A stretch of 64,000 nucleotides of DNA from Candidatus Methylobacter titanis (lineage in GTDB: Bacteria; Pseudomonadota; Gammaproteobacteria; Methylococcales; Methylomonadaceae). The stretch's first letter is position 1. Every line of letters begins with the position of its first letter. The DNA lies in contig JAQSDX010000004.1 of NCBI GenBank assembly GCA_029946125.1, positions 33,912 to 97,911 of the forward strand. The letters are read 5' to 3'. The notes under the pieces are model-generated. The model saw nothing but the letters and a program-made list of their open reading frames with translations, ran no database searches and was not told where the DNA came from. This document shows positions 26,740-35,465 of this stretch, one piece after another. The position numbers were made by a program, and so were the translations under genes.

Positions 26740-26972
26740 GTAACTATTCAGCACAGATGCCAAAAGTAGGCGTTTTACGACTGCATGGACAGGAAATGAT
26801 CCCGTCATTTCTCTGTATTCCCCACATCCCTGTGGGTTATGCAGGAGGTACGACCCCACGGATGGGGGAGGAGAATCGCGTCTGGAACAGCGATCGAGAG
26901 CAACGCAAGGAGCCGTTGCCGAGGAGCGGAAGCGGCATCTGCGTCCAATTATATTGATAGCTGAGTAGTTAC
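26740..26972. repeat. MITE-like element with 13-bp inverted ends
   Basis: The 309-bp gap before dsbB holds a 233-bp unit bounded by GTAACTATTCAGC (26740-26752) and GCTGAGTAGTTAC (26960-26972), inverted repeats matching at 12 of 13 positions. Inside are AAAGTAGGCGTTTTA (26763-26777, repeated identically at 55813-55827), a CGACTGCATGGA string and, around 26896-26935, GAGCAACGC-AGGAG-GTTGCCGAGG sequence that recurs inside the GGDEF-EAL gene and phoR. No transposase is encoded, as expected for a non-autonomous element. No clear target duplication is visible. Confidence 0.62.
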
Positions 26973-26998
26973 GATAATTTTTTAATAGGCAAGCGATT

Positions 26999-27508
26999 AT
27001 GTTGGAATGGTTAAAATTTAATTCGAGAATCTGGTTTTTTCTGGGTTTTATTGGTTGTGTTTTTTTGCTGGCTATGGGCGCTTATTTCCAGTTTGTCGGC
27101 GGCCTCGATCCCTGTCCGTTGTGTATTTCCCAGCGCATTGCCATTTTGCTGACCGGCTTGGTTTTTTTAAGCGCCGCCATTCATAATCCGGGACAAACTG
27201 GGGTAACCGCTTATGCCGTTTCAGGCGCGGTAACGGCTTTGTGCGGAGCGGCGATTTCAACCCGCCATGTCTGGATACAGCATTTGCCGCCTGATAAGGT
27301 CCCGGAATGCGGCCCCGGCCTGGACTATGTGCTGCAAAATTTTCCGTTGTTTGAAACGGTCAAGTTAATGCTTAGCGGCACCGGCGATTGCGCTAAAGTG
27401 GATTGGACGCTGTTGGGTTTTAGTATGCCTGCCTGGACATTGCTGGCCTTTTTAATGCTGGCAAGCTTAAGTCTGCTGCAAATCTGGAATGACAGTCACG
27501 CAGAGTAG
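26999..27508 (+). CDS. dsbB: Disulfide bond formation protein B
   Basis: A 169-residue inner-membrane protein with four membrane segments. The first periplasmic loop has the redox pair in DPCPLCISQR (CPLC) and the second has the cysteines in KVPECGPG and GTGDCAKVDW, the complete DsbB set. It reoxidises DsbA and passes electrons to quinone. No dsbA is adjacent. The ATG at 26999 lies just downstream of the repeat element's right end, so its promoter is probably in the 26 bp between or within the repeat. Confidence 0.94.
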   Translation: MLEWLKFNSRIWFFLGFIGCVFLLAMGAYFQFVGGLDPCPLCISQRIAILLTGLVFLSAAIHNPGQTGVTAYAVSGAVTALCGAAISTRHVWIQHLPPDKVPECGPGLDYVLQNFPLFETVKLMLSGTGDCAKVDWTLLGFSMPAWTLLAFLMLASLSLLQIWNDSHAE

Positions 27509-27535
27509 CTCTGATGACTCACGGATAACAATTTA

Positions 27536-29656
27536 TTGAAACTATTGACTAGCCCCGGTTTTCGTCTGGCATTGCCTTGGCTGATATTGCTGACAGGCCT
27601 GCTTGGTACCGGGGTTGCGAGTTATTCAGTAAAATCGGGCATAGAATGGAATGAATATCGCCGGTTTGCATTTTATTGCGACGAAATCCGTTTGAAAATA
27701 GCGGCGCGGCTTGATGCGCACAAGCAGATATTGTTGAGCGGTGCCGCCATGTTTGATGCGTCAGCGCAGGTGACACGGCAGGAGTGGAGCGTTTTTGTGC
27801 GGCGCTTAAGCGGCGATGAGCACTTTAACGGCATTCAAGGCTTAGGTTTTTCAGTCTGGGTCCCACCCGAACAACTGGCCGTACATCAGGCGCAAATACG
27901 CGCCGAAGGTTTTCCTGCGTACCGGCTGAGTCCGCAAGGTAAACGCGATGCCTATACCTCAATCATTTATCTGGAGCCGTTTAACCAGCGTAATTTACGC
28001 GCTTTCGGTTATGACATGTACTCGGAAGCGGTGCGTCGTGCGGCCATGCAACAGGCTCGAGATCAAAACAACGTCAGCCTGTCGGGCAAAGTGATGCTGG
28101 TGCAGGAGAGCGATAATGATCTGCAGGCAGGTACCTTGATGTATGTGCCGGTTTATCAAAAAAATCAGCCTGTCGATACCGTTGAACAGCGACGCAACGC
28201 CTTATTCGGCTGGGTTTACAGCCCTTTTCGGATGGGTGACTTGCTGAATAAGGTCATGTCGAATTTTGATGACGAGGCCATGATGCATGTGCATTTACGC
28301 GTTTATGACGGTGTTGTGCAGCCGGAAAATCTGCTGTACAGCAGCGCCGAACCGGCTCATGCCGAGAGCGTTCAGCCTCTCTGGCAGATAGACATGGCGA
28401 GCGATTTTAACGGCACGCTGTGGACATTGCAGTTTGAGCAGATTACCGGTACGCGCAGCGGTATCGATTACAGCAAAATGTGGATTACGCTGGGCGCGGG
28501 GCTATCGAGCACTTTTTTGTTGTTCTTGCTGTTGCGCTCAAATCTCAATATGCGCGTCAACGCTGCCAGCATGGCGGATCGACTGACGAAGCAGCTGCGG
28601 GAAAGCGAGCAGCGTTTTCGCTTACTGGCGGATTCTGCGCCGGTGCTGATCTGGTTGTCGGATACCGACAAGCAGTGTTACTACTTCAATAAAATCTGGC
28701 TGGCGTTTACCGGTCGGACGCTGGAACAGTCGCTGGGCGATCGGTGGGCGGGCGATTTGCATCCCGACGATTATCAATATTGCCTCGATACCTACAGTGC
28801 GGCATTCGACCGGCGGGAAAGCTTTTTGATGGAATACCGTTTGCGCCGACATGACGGCGTCTATCGTTGGCTGCTGGACACCGGCATACCGCGATTTGCC
28901 GATGACCGGACGTTCCTGGGCTATATCGGTTCCTGTATTGACATTACCGAATGGAAACAAATGAGCGCCAAGTTGAACCGCGCCCATGCCGAATTGCGTC
29001 AGTTTACCCATATTGCCGCCCACCATTTGCAGGAGCCGACGCGGCGTCTGGTCAGTTTTGTGCAACGCCTGCGCAGCTTTTTGCCTTTGGACGAACTCAA
29101 TGAAGAGGCGCTGATGTCATTGTATTTTATTGAGCAAAGCGCAACGCGGCAAAGCGCGCTGGTCAGCGATATTCAAGTGTATCTTGCCGCCGACCAGCCG
29201 CGCAGTCCGGTGCGCGAGATTTCGATGGTCGATGTTGTTGCCGACTTGCTGGAGCAGCGGGCGGCGCTGATTAGCGACATCGGCGCACAGATCTATTTTG
29301 AGGGCATTCACCCTGTTTATATCGACCGTCCCCGACTGAAAGATATTTTCAGCATTTTGTTGGATAACGCCCTGCAATACCGTCACGCTGAACATCCGTT
29401 GCAGATACGGATCAGTTCCGAATTGAAAGCGGAGCGAGCGGTTTATCGGTTTGCCGATAACGGTATCGGCATTCCGGAAGAATACCGGGAGCGCGTTTTT
29501 GGCGTATTCGAGCGCTTGCAGGTGCAGAGCGATCAAAACTCTACCGGCATCGGTCTGGCCATTGTCCGGCGCATTGTCGAAAGTTGCGACGGTTCGGTGA
29601 TATTGCAGGAAACGCCGGGCGGCGGAGTGACTGCTGTCTTCGACTTGCCGGGATAG
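27536..29656 (+). CDS. CHASE-PAS sensor histidine kinase
   Basis: A 706-residue membrane kinase. A TM segment (about residues 10-29) precedes a periplasmic CHASE domain (about 45-300; FSVWVPPEQLAVHQAQIR, YLEPFNQRNLRAFGYDMYSEAVRRAAM), a second TM near 315-335, a PAS/PAC domain near 360-475 and a phytochrome-type HisKA (FTHIAAHHLQEPTRRLVSF, first His of AHHLQEP as acceptor). The ATPase domain has DNALQYR, FADNGIGIP and STGIGLAIVRRI. The start is a TTG at 27536; no better in-frame codon is near, so this is uncertain. CHASE domains sense small extracellular ligands. Rcp1-like receivers encoded at 34.5-35.4 kb are plausible partners. Confidence 0.88.
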   Translation: MKLLTSPGFRLALPWLILLTGLLGTGVASYSVKSGIEWNEYRRFAFYCDEIRLKIAARLDAHKQILLSGAAMFDASAQVTRQEWSVFVRRLSGDEHFNGIQGLGFSVWVPPEQLAVHQAQIRAEGFPAYRLSPQGKRDAYTSIIYLEPFNQRNLRAFGYDMYSEAVRRAAMQQARDQNNVSLSGKVMLVQESDNDLQAGTLMYVPVYQKNQPVDTVEQRRNALFGWVYSPFRMGDLLNKVMSNFDDEAMMHVHLRVYDGVVQPENLLYSSAEPAHAESVQPLWQIDMASDFNGTLWTLQFEQITGTRSGIDYSKMWITLGAGLSSTFLLFLLLRSNLNMRVNAASMADRLTKQLRESEQRFRLLADSAPVLIWLSDTDKQCYYFNKIWLAFTGRTLEQSLGDRWAGDLHPDDYQYCLDTYSAAFDRRESFLMEYRLRRHDGVYRWLLDTGIPRFADDRTFLGYIGSCIDITEWKQMSAKLNRAHAELRQFTHIAAHHLQEPTRRLVSFVQRLRSFLPLDELNEEALMSLYFIEQSATRQSALVSDIQVYLAADQPRSPVREISMVDVVADLLEQRAALISDIGAQIYFEGIHPVYIDRPRLKDIFSILLDNALQYRHAEHPLQIRISSELKAERAVYRFADNGIGIPEEYRERVFGVFERLQVQSDQNSTGIGLAIVRRIVESCDGSVILQETPGGGVTAVFDLPG

Positions 29657-29716
29657 TGCTGCATTGCCGTGGGAGCGACGCCTACGTCGCGATAAGCACT
29701 TCGTCGGCTAATGCAT

Positions 29717-29742
29717 CGTTCCCACGCTGGAGCGTGGGAACG
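29717..29742. repeat. Perfect 12-bp palindromic repeat (GTTCCCACGC family)
   Basis: CGTTCCCACGCT and its exact complement are separated by GG. It lies in the gap between the two kinases. GCCTACGTCGCGA at 29680-29692 recurs inverted at 34186-34198, and the 18 bases 29726-29743 recur at 34226-34243, after the second kinase. It may double as a transcription terminator for the upstream kinase, as ATTTT follows. Confidence 0.75.
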
Positions 29743-29786
29743 ATTTTATGCACAGCGCACCCAGATGACTCTTTTACACTATTGAT

Positions 29787-32700
29787 ATGACTACATCACT
29801 CCAAAACCTATTCGTCTGTTTGCTGCTGTTATCAGCCTTAACGCTTACGTCGGCTTACGGCGCTGAACCGGTTAGAATCGGCGTACTTGCGTTTCGTCCC
29901 AAACCGCAAACACTGGCGCAATGGCAACCGTTGGCGGCTATTTTGAAACAGGCCATGCCCGAGCGCGACTTTGTGGTGCAGGCGCTCAGTTTTCCCGAAT
30001 TAAATGAGGCGGTCGCCCGCCGTCAAGTGGATTTCGTGCTGACCAATCCCGGCCATTATGTGCTGTTGACAAGGCGCGGCGGCGTTTCAGCGCCTTTGGC
30101 CACCTTGGTGGTTAATGAGCATGGTCGACCTGTCACCGAGTTTGGCGGCGTCATGTTTAGCCGTGCCGAGCAAGTCTCTATCAATACGCTGGCCGACATC
30201 AAAGGCAAAACTATCGCAGTAACCAGCCTCGACTCGCTTGGCGGCTATCAAATGCAGGCTTACGAGTTGCTGCAGGCCGGAATCAAGCTGCCGCAACACG
30301 CTAAACTACTGCTTCTTGGTATGCCTCATGACAATGCGGTCGATGCAGTCTTGATCGGTCGCGCCGAGGTCGGTTTCGTGCGCAGCGGCGTCCTGGAAGA
30401 TTTGGTGCGGGAAGGTCGACTGGACATGGCGCAAATCAAAATTCTGAACCGCCAGCATCTGCCTGATTTTCCCGTGCAGGTATCTACCCGGCTTTACCCC
30501 GAATGGCCGTTTGCAGCGCTTCCGCAGACTGACGAAAAACTGGCCCGGCATGTCGCCGCCGCACTCTTTATGCTGGAAAAAGATACCGCCGCGATGCGTG
30601 CGATGCGCATATTCGGCTTTGCCGTGCCTGCCGATTACATACCGATGGCCGATTTGCTTAAAGAACTGCGCTTGCCGCCTTTCGATACGGCACAAACTTT
30701 CGGTTTGGCCGATTTGTGGGATAAGTACAGCGCCTGGATCGAGGCTATTTTTATATTGGGGCTGTTGCTGCTAGGCGCTGGCGCGAATCTGGTCATGCAG
30801 AACCGCCGGATTCGACAAGGCGAGCAACGCTTCGCCACGCTGTTCGAGCATTCGCCGGAACCCATGTGGATTATGCTCAACCGGCGCTTCATCGATTGCA
30901 ATCCGGCAGTGCTGCGGGTGTTTGGTTTCCCTGATCGTGCAGCCATGCAGGGTATCAGTCCACTGGATATTTCACCCGAGTACCAGTCCGACGGCGAAGC
31001 GTCGAAAACCAAGGCCGAGCGATTGTTGCAGGCGGTCGAAAAGGGAGCCCCGCAGTCCTTCGAATGGGTGCATCTGAAGGCTGATGGCGCTCATATTACC
31101 TGTTTTGTCAAACTGGTTCCGACGCGGCTCAATGGCAAACCGGCAATACTGTGCAGCCTGCAGGACATCACCGCGCGCAAGCAGCTGGAAAATGCGCTGC
31201 GGGATAGCGAATACCGTTGGAAATTTGCTGTCGAAGGCTCAGGCGACGGGCTTTGGGATTGGGATGTTGTCAACAACACGACGTTTTTTTCCAGGCGCTG
31301 GAAAGAAATGATAGGTTTTAGCGACAACGAACTTGCCAATCATTTCGAGTCATGGGAGCAACGTATGCATCCTGACGACAAGGCAAACATATTCACGGTT
31401 TTGCAGGCCTATTTTGACGGCAAAATCCCCGTTTACAGCATCGAACACCGGCTTCGCTGTAAGGACGGTAGCTACAAATGGATACTAGGGCGCGGCATCG
31501 TGGTCAGTCGTGATGCTGAGGGTAAACCGTTGCGTATGATCGGTACGCATACCGACATCAGCGAACGCAAACAGCTGGAAGATATACGGGAAGAATTGCT
31601 GAATCGTTTGCAAAAAATCGCCGACCGGGTTCCCGGAATGGTCTATCAATATCGTTTGCGAGTCGATGGCAGCGCCTGCTTTCCTTTTGCCAGCGAGGCG
31701 ATTCGTGATATTTACCGAGTTAGCCCGGAGGACGTTTGTGAGGATGCTGCCAAAATCGTTGCCATGCTTCATCCCGACGATGTCGATGACGTTGCCGCCT
31801 CTATCCTGAATTCGGCCCGCGATTTAACCCCGTGGCATTGCGAATATCGGGTGAAATTTGCTGATGGCGCTGTGCACTGGCTGCTGGGTAATGCCTTACC
31901 TGAACGCGAAGCGGATGGTTCGACGCTGTGGCATGGCTTTATCACTGACATTGGCAAGCGCAAGCAGCTGGAGACGGCGCTGCATGACAGCAATGCATTC
32001 AATATCAGCGTGCTCGATTCGCTGAGTGCACAGATTGCGGTGCTGGATGCAGAGGGCGTTATTGTCGCCGTGAACGAAGCCTGGCGGCAGTTCGCCAAAG
32101 AAAATGGACTGCCGGCATCCGGCCAGGCTATGAGCGGCGGTAATTATCTGGAAGCTTGCGGCGATGAGGCGAGCAGCGCCCGAAGCGGTATTTTGTCGGT
32201 GTTAAGCGGCGAAAAAAAGGCGTTCCATTTGGAGTATCCGTGCCATTCAAACGATCAGCAGTGCTGGTTCCAGATGAATGTGTCGCCTTTGCAAGGCTCA
32301 CGTCATGGGGTTGTGGTCAGCCATGAAAACATCACCGAACGCCTGGAGCATGAACATAAACTGGGGCTATTCCACACCCTGTTTGCGTTGGCATCGGATT
32401 GTATGTTCCTGATCAGCGCAAAGCAGGATTCCAGGTTTATGTTTGTCAATGACGCGACCTGCCAACACTTTGGCATGACGCGTGAACAGTTGCTGCAATG
32501 GCGCATACCCGACTGGGACCCCAACTTTAAAACTGAGGCCGATCTTGACGCCGTGTGGCAAAAAATAAAGACCGATAAAGGTTGGGTGCTTGAGACAATT
32601 CACCGCATCGCCTCGGGGCGGGAAGTTCCGGTCGAACTCTCGGTGAATTATTTGTCGTACAACGACGACGAATATATGGCCGGTTATTTCCATGACATCA

Positions 32701-34181
32701 CTGAACGCAAGCGGGTGGAAAACGAGCTAAAAGCCAGCGAGGCAAAATTCCGTTCGATTATTGAAGTGTCGCCGGTGCCGATGGCGTTGAATGATAATGC
32801 GCTGAACATTACCTTCCTGAATCCGGCCTTTGTGCAAACGTTTGGCTATACTTTGGCCGATATTCCCACTTTGGCAGCGTGGTGGCAAAAAGCCTACCCC
32901 GATCCGGATTATCGGCAATGGATGGAAACCGCCTGGCAAACGTCAATGGAAACGGCCAGACGGGAACAGACCGAGTTCGTGCCGTTGGAGCTGGCCATTT
33001 GCTGCAAGGATAACAGCGTTAAAACCGTCATGGCCACTGCGGCTGCGATTAATCATGATTTTAGCGGTGTGCATTTGGTCATACTGTACGACATCAGCGA
33101 GCGTAAAAATGCGGAAAACAAGGCCCAAACCGCTTCGCAGTATGCCCGCAGCCTGATTGAGGCGAGCTTGGACCCGTTGGTGACGATCAGCGCCGAAGGC
33201 AAGATTACCGATGTCAATGTCGCCACCGAACAGGTGACCGGCGTCGTGCGGGGCGAGCTTATCGGCAGTGACTTTGTGAACTATTTTACCGATCCCAAAA
33301 AAGCCTATGAGGGCTATCAGCAGGTGTTTTCCCAGGGTTTTGTCACCGATTATCCGCTGGCTATCCACCATGTGTCCGGCAAGGTGACCGACGTGCTGTA
33401 TAACGCCAGCCTTTACCGTGACAGCAGCGGCAATATACTGGGCGTGTTCGCCGCAGCCCGCGACATTACTGAGTTCAAACAAATCGAAGCCGAGCTGATC
33501 CGTTCCAATGCCGAGCTGGAGCAATTCGCCTACGCGGTATCGCATGACATGCGCCAGCCGTTACGCATGGTGAGTAGTTATTTAACGCTGATTGAACAGG
33601 CTCTGGCCGGAAAGCTGGACGAAGAAACCCAGCAGTGTTTTGATTTTGCGTTGAACGGCGCCAAACGCATGGATGCGATGATTTTGTCATTGCTGGACTA
33701 TTCGCGCATAGGCCGGGTTTCTGCAGATAAAACCCGGATCAGCAGTAAAACGGCTTTAGATGAGGCGCTGGCTTTTTTAGGCCCTGAAATCAGCGCCTGC
33801 GGCGGCGCAGTCAAGGTCAGCGGCGAATGGCCGGAATTGCTTGCCAGTCCTGACGAGTTGACCCGGTTATTGCAAAATCTGATCGGCAATGGGCTTAAAT
33901 ACCACCGGGACGGCCAGCCGTCGGCGGTTGACGTTCATGGCGAGGTGCGCAGTGCAGTGTTACGGGTGGAGGTGCGCGATCAGGGCATCGGTATCGCCCC
34001 GGATCAGATGGATCGGTTGTTCAAGGTCTTTTCGCGGTTGCAGGCGCGCAGCCGCTTTGAAGGCACCGGCGTCGGCCTGGCCTTGTGCCGTAAGATTGTC
34101 GAACATCACGGTGGCAGCATTGGCGTTGAATCCGAGGGCGAGGGGCACGGTTGTGTGTTCTGGTTTGAATTGCCGCTGTAA
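29787..34181 (+). CDS. PhnD-type sensor histidine kinase with seven PAS domains
   Basis: A 1464-residue hybrid of transport receptor and kinase. A signal peptide (1-25) leads into a periplasmic PhnD-like phosphate/phosphonate-binding domain (about 28-290; IGVLAFRPKPQTLAQWQPLAAIL), a TM segment near 318-340, then seven PAS repeats by my count, starting near residues 350, 475, 605, 735, 865, 990 and 1120, several ending in DITERK-like PAC motifs. The kinase core is FAYAVSHDMRQPLRM (acceptor His), NLIGNGLKYH, DQGIGI and GTGVGLALCRK. The start MTTSLQNLF gives a good signal peptide. It likely signals to the downstream receivers. The ligand of the binding domain is unknown; in free form the fold binds phosphonate or phosphite. 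Confidence 0.9.
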   Translation: MTTSLQNLFVCLLLLSALTLTSAYGAEPVRIGVLAFRPKPQTLAQWQPLAAILKQAMPERDFVVQALSFPELNEAVARRQVDFVLTNPGHYVLLTRRGGVSAPLATLVVNEHGRPVTEFGGVMFSRAEQVSINTLADIKGKTIAVTSLDSLGGYQMQAYELLQAGIKLPQHAKLLLLGMPHDNAVDAVLIGRAEVGFVRSGVLEDLVREGRLDMAQIKILNRQHLPDFPVQVSTRLYPEWPFAALPQTDEKLARHVAAALFMLEKDTAAMRAMRIFGFAVPADYIPMADLLKELRLPPFDTAQTFGLADLWDKYSAWIEAIFILGLLLLGAGANLVMQNRRIRQGEQRFATLFEHSPEPMWIMLNRRFIDCNPAVLRVFGFPDRAAMQGISPLDISPEYQSDGEASKTKAERLLQAVEKGAPQSFEWVHLKADGAHITCFVKLVPTRLNGKPAILCSLQDITARKQLENALRDSEYRWKFAVEGSGDGLWDWDVVNNTTFFSRRWKEMIGFSDNELANHFESWEQRMHPDDKANIFTVLQAYFDGKIPVYSIEHRLRCKDGSYKWILGRGIVVSRDAEGKPLRMIGTHTDISERKQLEDIREELLNRLQKIADRVPGMVYQYRLRVDGSACFPFASEAIRDIYRVSPEDVCEDAAKIVAMLHPDDVDDVAASILNSARDLTPWHCEYRVKFADGAVHWLLGNALPEREADGSTLWHGFITDIGKRKQLETALHDSNAFNISVLDSLSAQIAVLDAEGVIVAVNEAWRQFAKENGLPASGQAMSGGNYLEACGDEASSARSGILSVLSGEKKAFHLEYPCHSNDQQCWFQMNVSPLQGSRHGVVVSHENITERLEHEHKLGLFHTLFALASDCMFLISAKQDSRFMFVNDATCQHFGMTREQLLQWRIPDWDPNFKTEADLDAVWQKIKTDKGWVLETIHRIASGREVPVELSVNYLSYNDDEYMAGYFHDITERKRVENELKASEAKFRSIIEVSPVPMALNDNALNITFLNPAFVQTFGYTLADIPTLAAWWQKAYPDPDYRQWMETAWQTSMETARREQTEFVPLELAICCKDNSVKTVMATAAAINHDFSGVHLVILYDISERKNAENKAQTASQYARSLIEASLDPLVTISAEGKITDVNVATEQVTGVVRGELIGSDFVNYFTDPKKAYEGYQQVFSQGFVTDYPLAIHHVSGKVTDVLYNASLYRDSSGNILGVFAAARDITEFKQIEAELIRSNAELEQFAYAVSHDMRQPLRMVSSYLTLIEQALAGKLDEETQQCFDFALNGAKRMDAMILSLLDYSRIGRVSADKTRISSKTALDEALAFLGPEISACGGAVKVSGEWPELLASPDELTRLLQNLIGNGLKYHRDGQPSAVDVHGEVRSAVLRVEVRDQGIGIAPDQMDRLFKVFSRLQARSRFEGTGVGLALCRKIVEHHGGSIGVESEGEGHGCVFWFELPL

Positions 34182-34185
34182 ATAG

Positions 34186-34243
34186 TCGCGACGTAGGCAC
34201 AGCTCCCACGTGGGAGTGATGCAGTGCTGGAGCGTGGGAACGA
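34186..34243. repeat. Second copy of the kinase-flanking repeat
   Basis: TCGCGACGTAGGC (34186-34198), a CTCCCAC/GTGGGAG palindrome at 34203-34216, and the 18-base half palindrome GCTGGAGCGTGGGAACGA at 34226-34243, all related to the repeat after the first kinase. Here only one arm of the palindrome is intact. Confidence 0.65.
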
Positions 34244-34283
34244 GAAAAATACAAACGCCATTGCCGCGCCGGTTTGCTTGTCC

Positions 34284-34515
34284 GCGCATTATTTCCAGGA
34301 AATATTTGCCATATTACTAGATAATGCGTTGCGTTATCGCCGAACAGACCGGCCTCTTGGTCTGGATATAGCGGCAAAAGTCATGGATCAGCGTATTTGT
34401 TTCCGCTGTGCCGATAACGGCGCGGCATTGCGCCGGAGGCGGTGTCCATATCGAAAACCGCTTGGATGGCGGCGTTTGTTTTGTAGTTGATCTATCTTCA
34501 AAAAATAGTTTATGA
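34284..34515 (+). pseudogene. Remnant of a histidine kinase ATPase domain
   Basis: One frame from about 34284 reads YFQEIFAILLDNALRYRRTDRP and FRCADNGAA, matching the N-box and G1-box of the first kinase (DIFSILLDNALQYRHAEHP, YRFADNGIG). From 34435 a different frame reads GGVHIENRLDGGVCFVVDL, matching that kinase's end (GSVILQETPGGGVTAVFDL), and stops at 34513-34515, overlapping the next receiver's ATG by ATGA. The middle of the domain (about 50 residues, including the ATP lid) and everything upstream of the N-box is missing, so this is a decayed kinase once coupled to the receiver gene. Confidence 0.8.
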
Positions 34516-34952
34516 GACCTAAAAATTCAATATTTACCGTTTTGCTAGTGGAAGACGAGCCCGCCGACGCCTTTTTAGTGCGCATGGGGTTTAAGGAAAA
34601 CAAAATTCTGGTCGATTTAAAGCATGTCGAGGACGGTGTTGAGGCTTTCGCCTTTTTACAGCAGGAGGGCGCCTATCACGATGCACCTTGTCCTGACTTG
34701 ATTCTGCTGGACATCAATATGCCGCGTATGGACGGCCTGACGTTTTTAAAAAAAATAAAAACGATGGAGCCGTTGCGGCGCATTCCTGTTGTCGTCTTAA
34801 CCACCTCTGCGGCCGAAAGCGATGTGTTTTCCTCTTACGATTACGGTGCCGCCGGTTATGTGGTTAAGCCTCTGGATGTGCTGCAGTTTATGGAAGTCAT
34901 TAGGTCGCTTGAAAATTATTGGATTACGCTGGTGCAGCGTCCCAATTTTTAA
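34512..34952 (+). CDS. Rcp1-like single-domain response regulator
   Basis: A 146-residue CheY-like receiver with no output domain. The acidic pocket is VEDEPAD, the phospho-acceptor is D67 in DLILLDINMPRMDG, and VVKPLDVLQF supplies the conserved lysine. The long alpha loop (DLKHVEDGVEAFAFLQQEGAYHDAPCPD) is typical of Rcp1-type partners of phytochrome-like kinases. Its ATG overlaps the stop of the kinase remnant. It probably now receives phosphate from one of the two intact upstream kinases. Confidence 0.92.
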   Translation: MRPKNSIFTVLLVEDEPADAFLVRMGFKENKILVDLKHVEDGVEAFAFLQQEGAYHDAPCPDLILLDINMPRMDGLTFLKKIKTMEPLRRIPVVVLTTSAAESDVFSSYDYGAAGYVVKPLDVLQFMEVIRSLENYWITLVQRPNF

Positions 34953-35009
34953 ATGGCAACGCGACTGAAATTTCCCGACATTGATCAACCGGACAAGAGG
35001 CAACCTACA

Positions 35010-35465
35010 ATGGATAATCAAACCGGTCAGCTTAGCGGCATTGACATTTTATTGCTTGAAGATGAGCCTTCCGATGCTTATTTGGTGAAAATAGCGCTCA
35101 AGGAGGCCAGGCTGCTGGCACATTTGCATCATGTGGTTGACGGGCGCGAAGGTCTGGATTTTTTAAACCGGACGGAAAAATATGCCGACGCACCGCGCCC
35201 TGATTTGATTTTTCTCGACTTGAACATGCCGCGCATGAACGGCTGCGAGTTTTTGGCGATTATTAAGGCGGACGAGCGCTTTAAAAGCATTCCAACGGTG
35301 GTGCTGACCACCTCTAGTGTTGAAAGCGATATCGTACATTCCTACCAGCTGGGCGCGACCGGCTACATCACCAAACCGGGAGATATGCCGCAATTTGTTA
35401 AGGCGATTCAGCAGATTGGCGAGTATTGGTTTAGTTTGGTGAAGTTACCGAAGGGTTTTAGCTGA
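35010..35465 (+). CDS. Rcp1-like single-domain response regulator, second copy
   Basis: A 151-residue receiver similar to its neighbour: LLEDEPSD, acceptor D70 in DLIFLDLNMPRMNG, and ITKPGDMPQF with the conserved lysine. The ATG at 35010, preceded by AGAGG, is preferred; an in-frame ATG at 34953 directly after the previous stop has no ribosome-binding site. The stop overlaps the next start by one base, so it is cotranslated with the receiver-PAS-GGDEF gene. Confidence 0.9.
   Translation: MDNQTGQLSGIDILLLEDEPSDAYLVKIALKEARLLAHLHHVVDGREGLDFLNRTEKYADAPRPDLIFLDLNMPRMNGCEFLAIIKADERFKSIPTVVLTTSSVESDIVHSYQLGATGYITKPGDMPQFVKAIQQIGEYWFSLVKLPKGFS

Noticed and set aside
26736..26957. A 73-codon frame before dsbB
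   Set aside because: It coincides with the inverted-repeat-bounded element and has the repeat's sequence character, so it is treated as repeat rather than gene.
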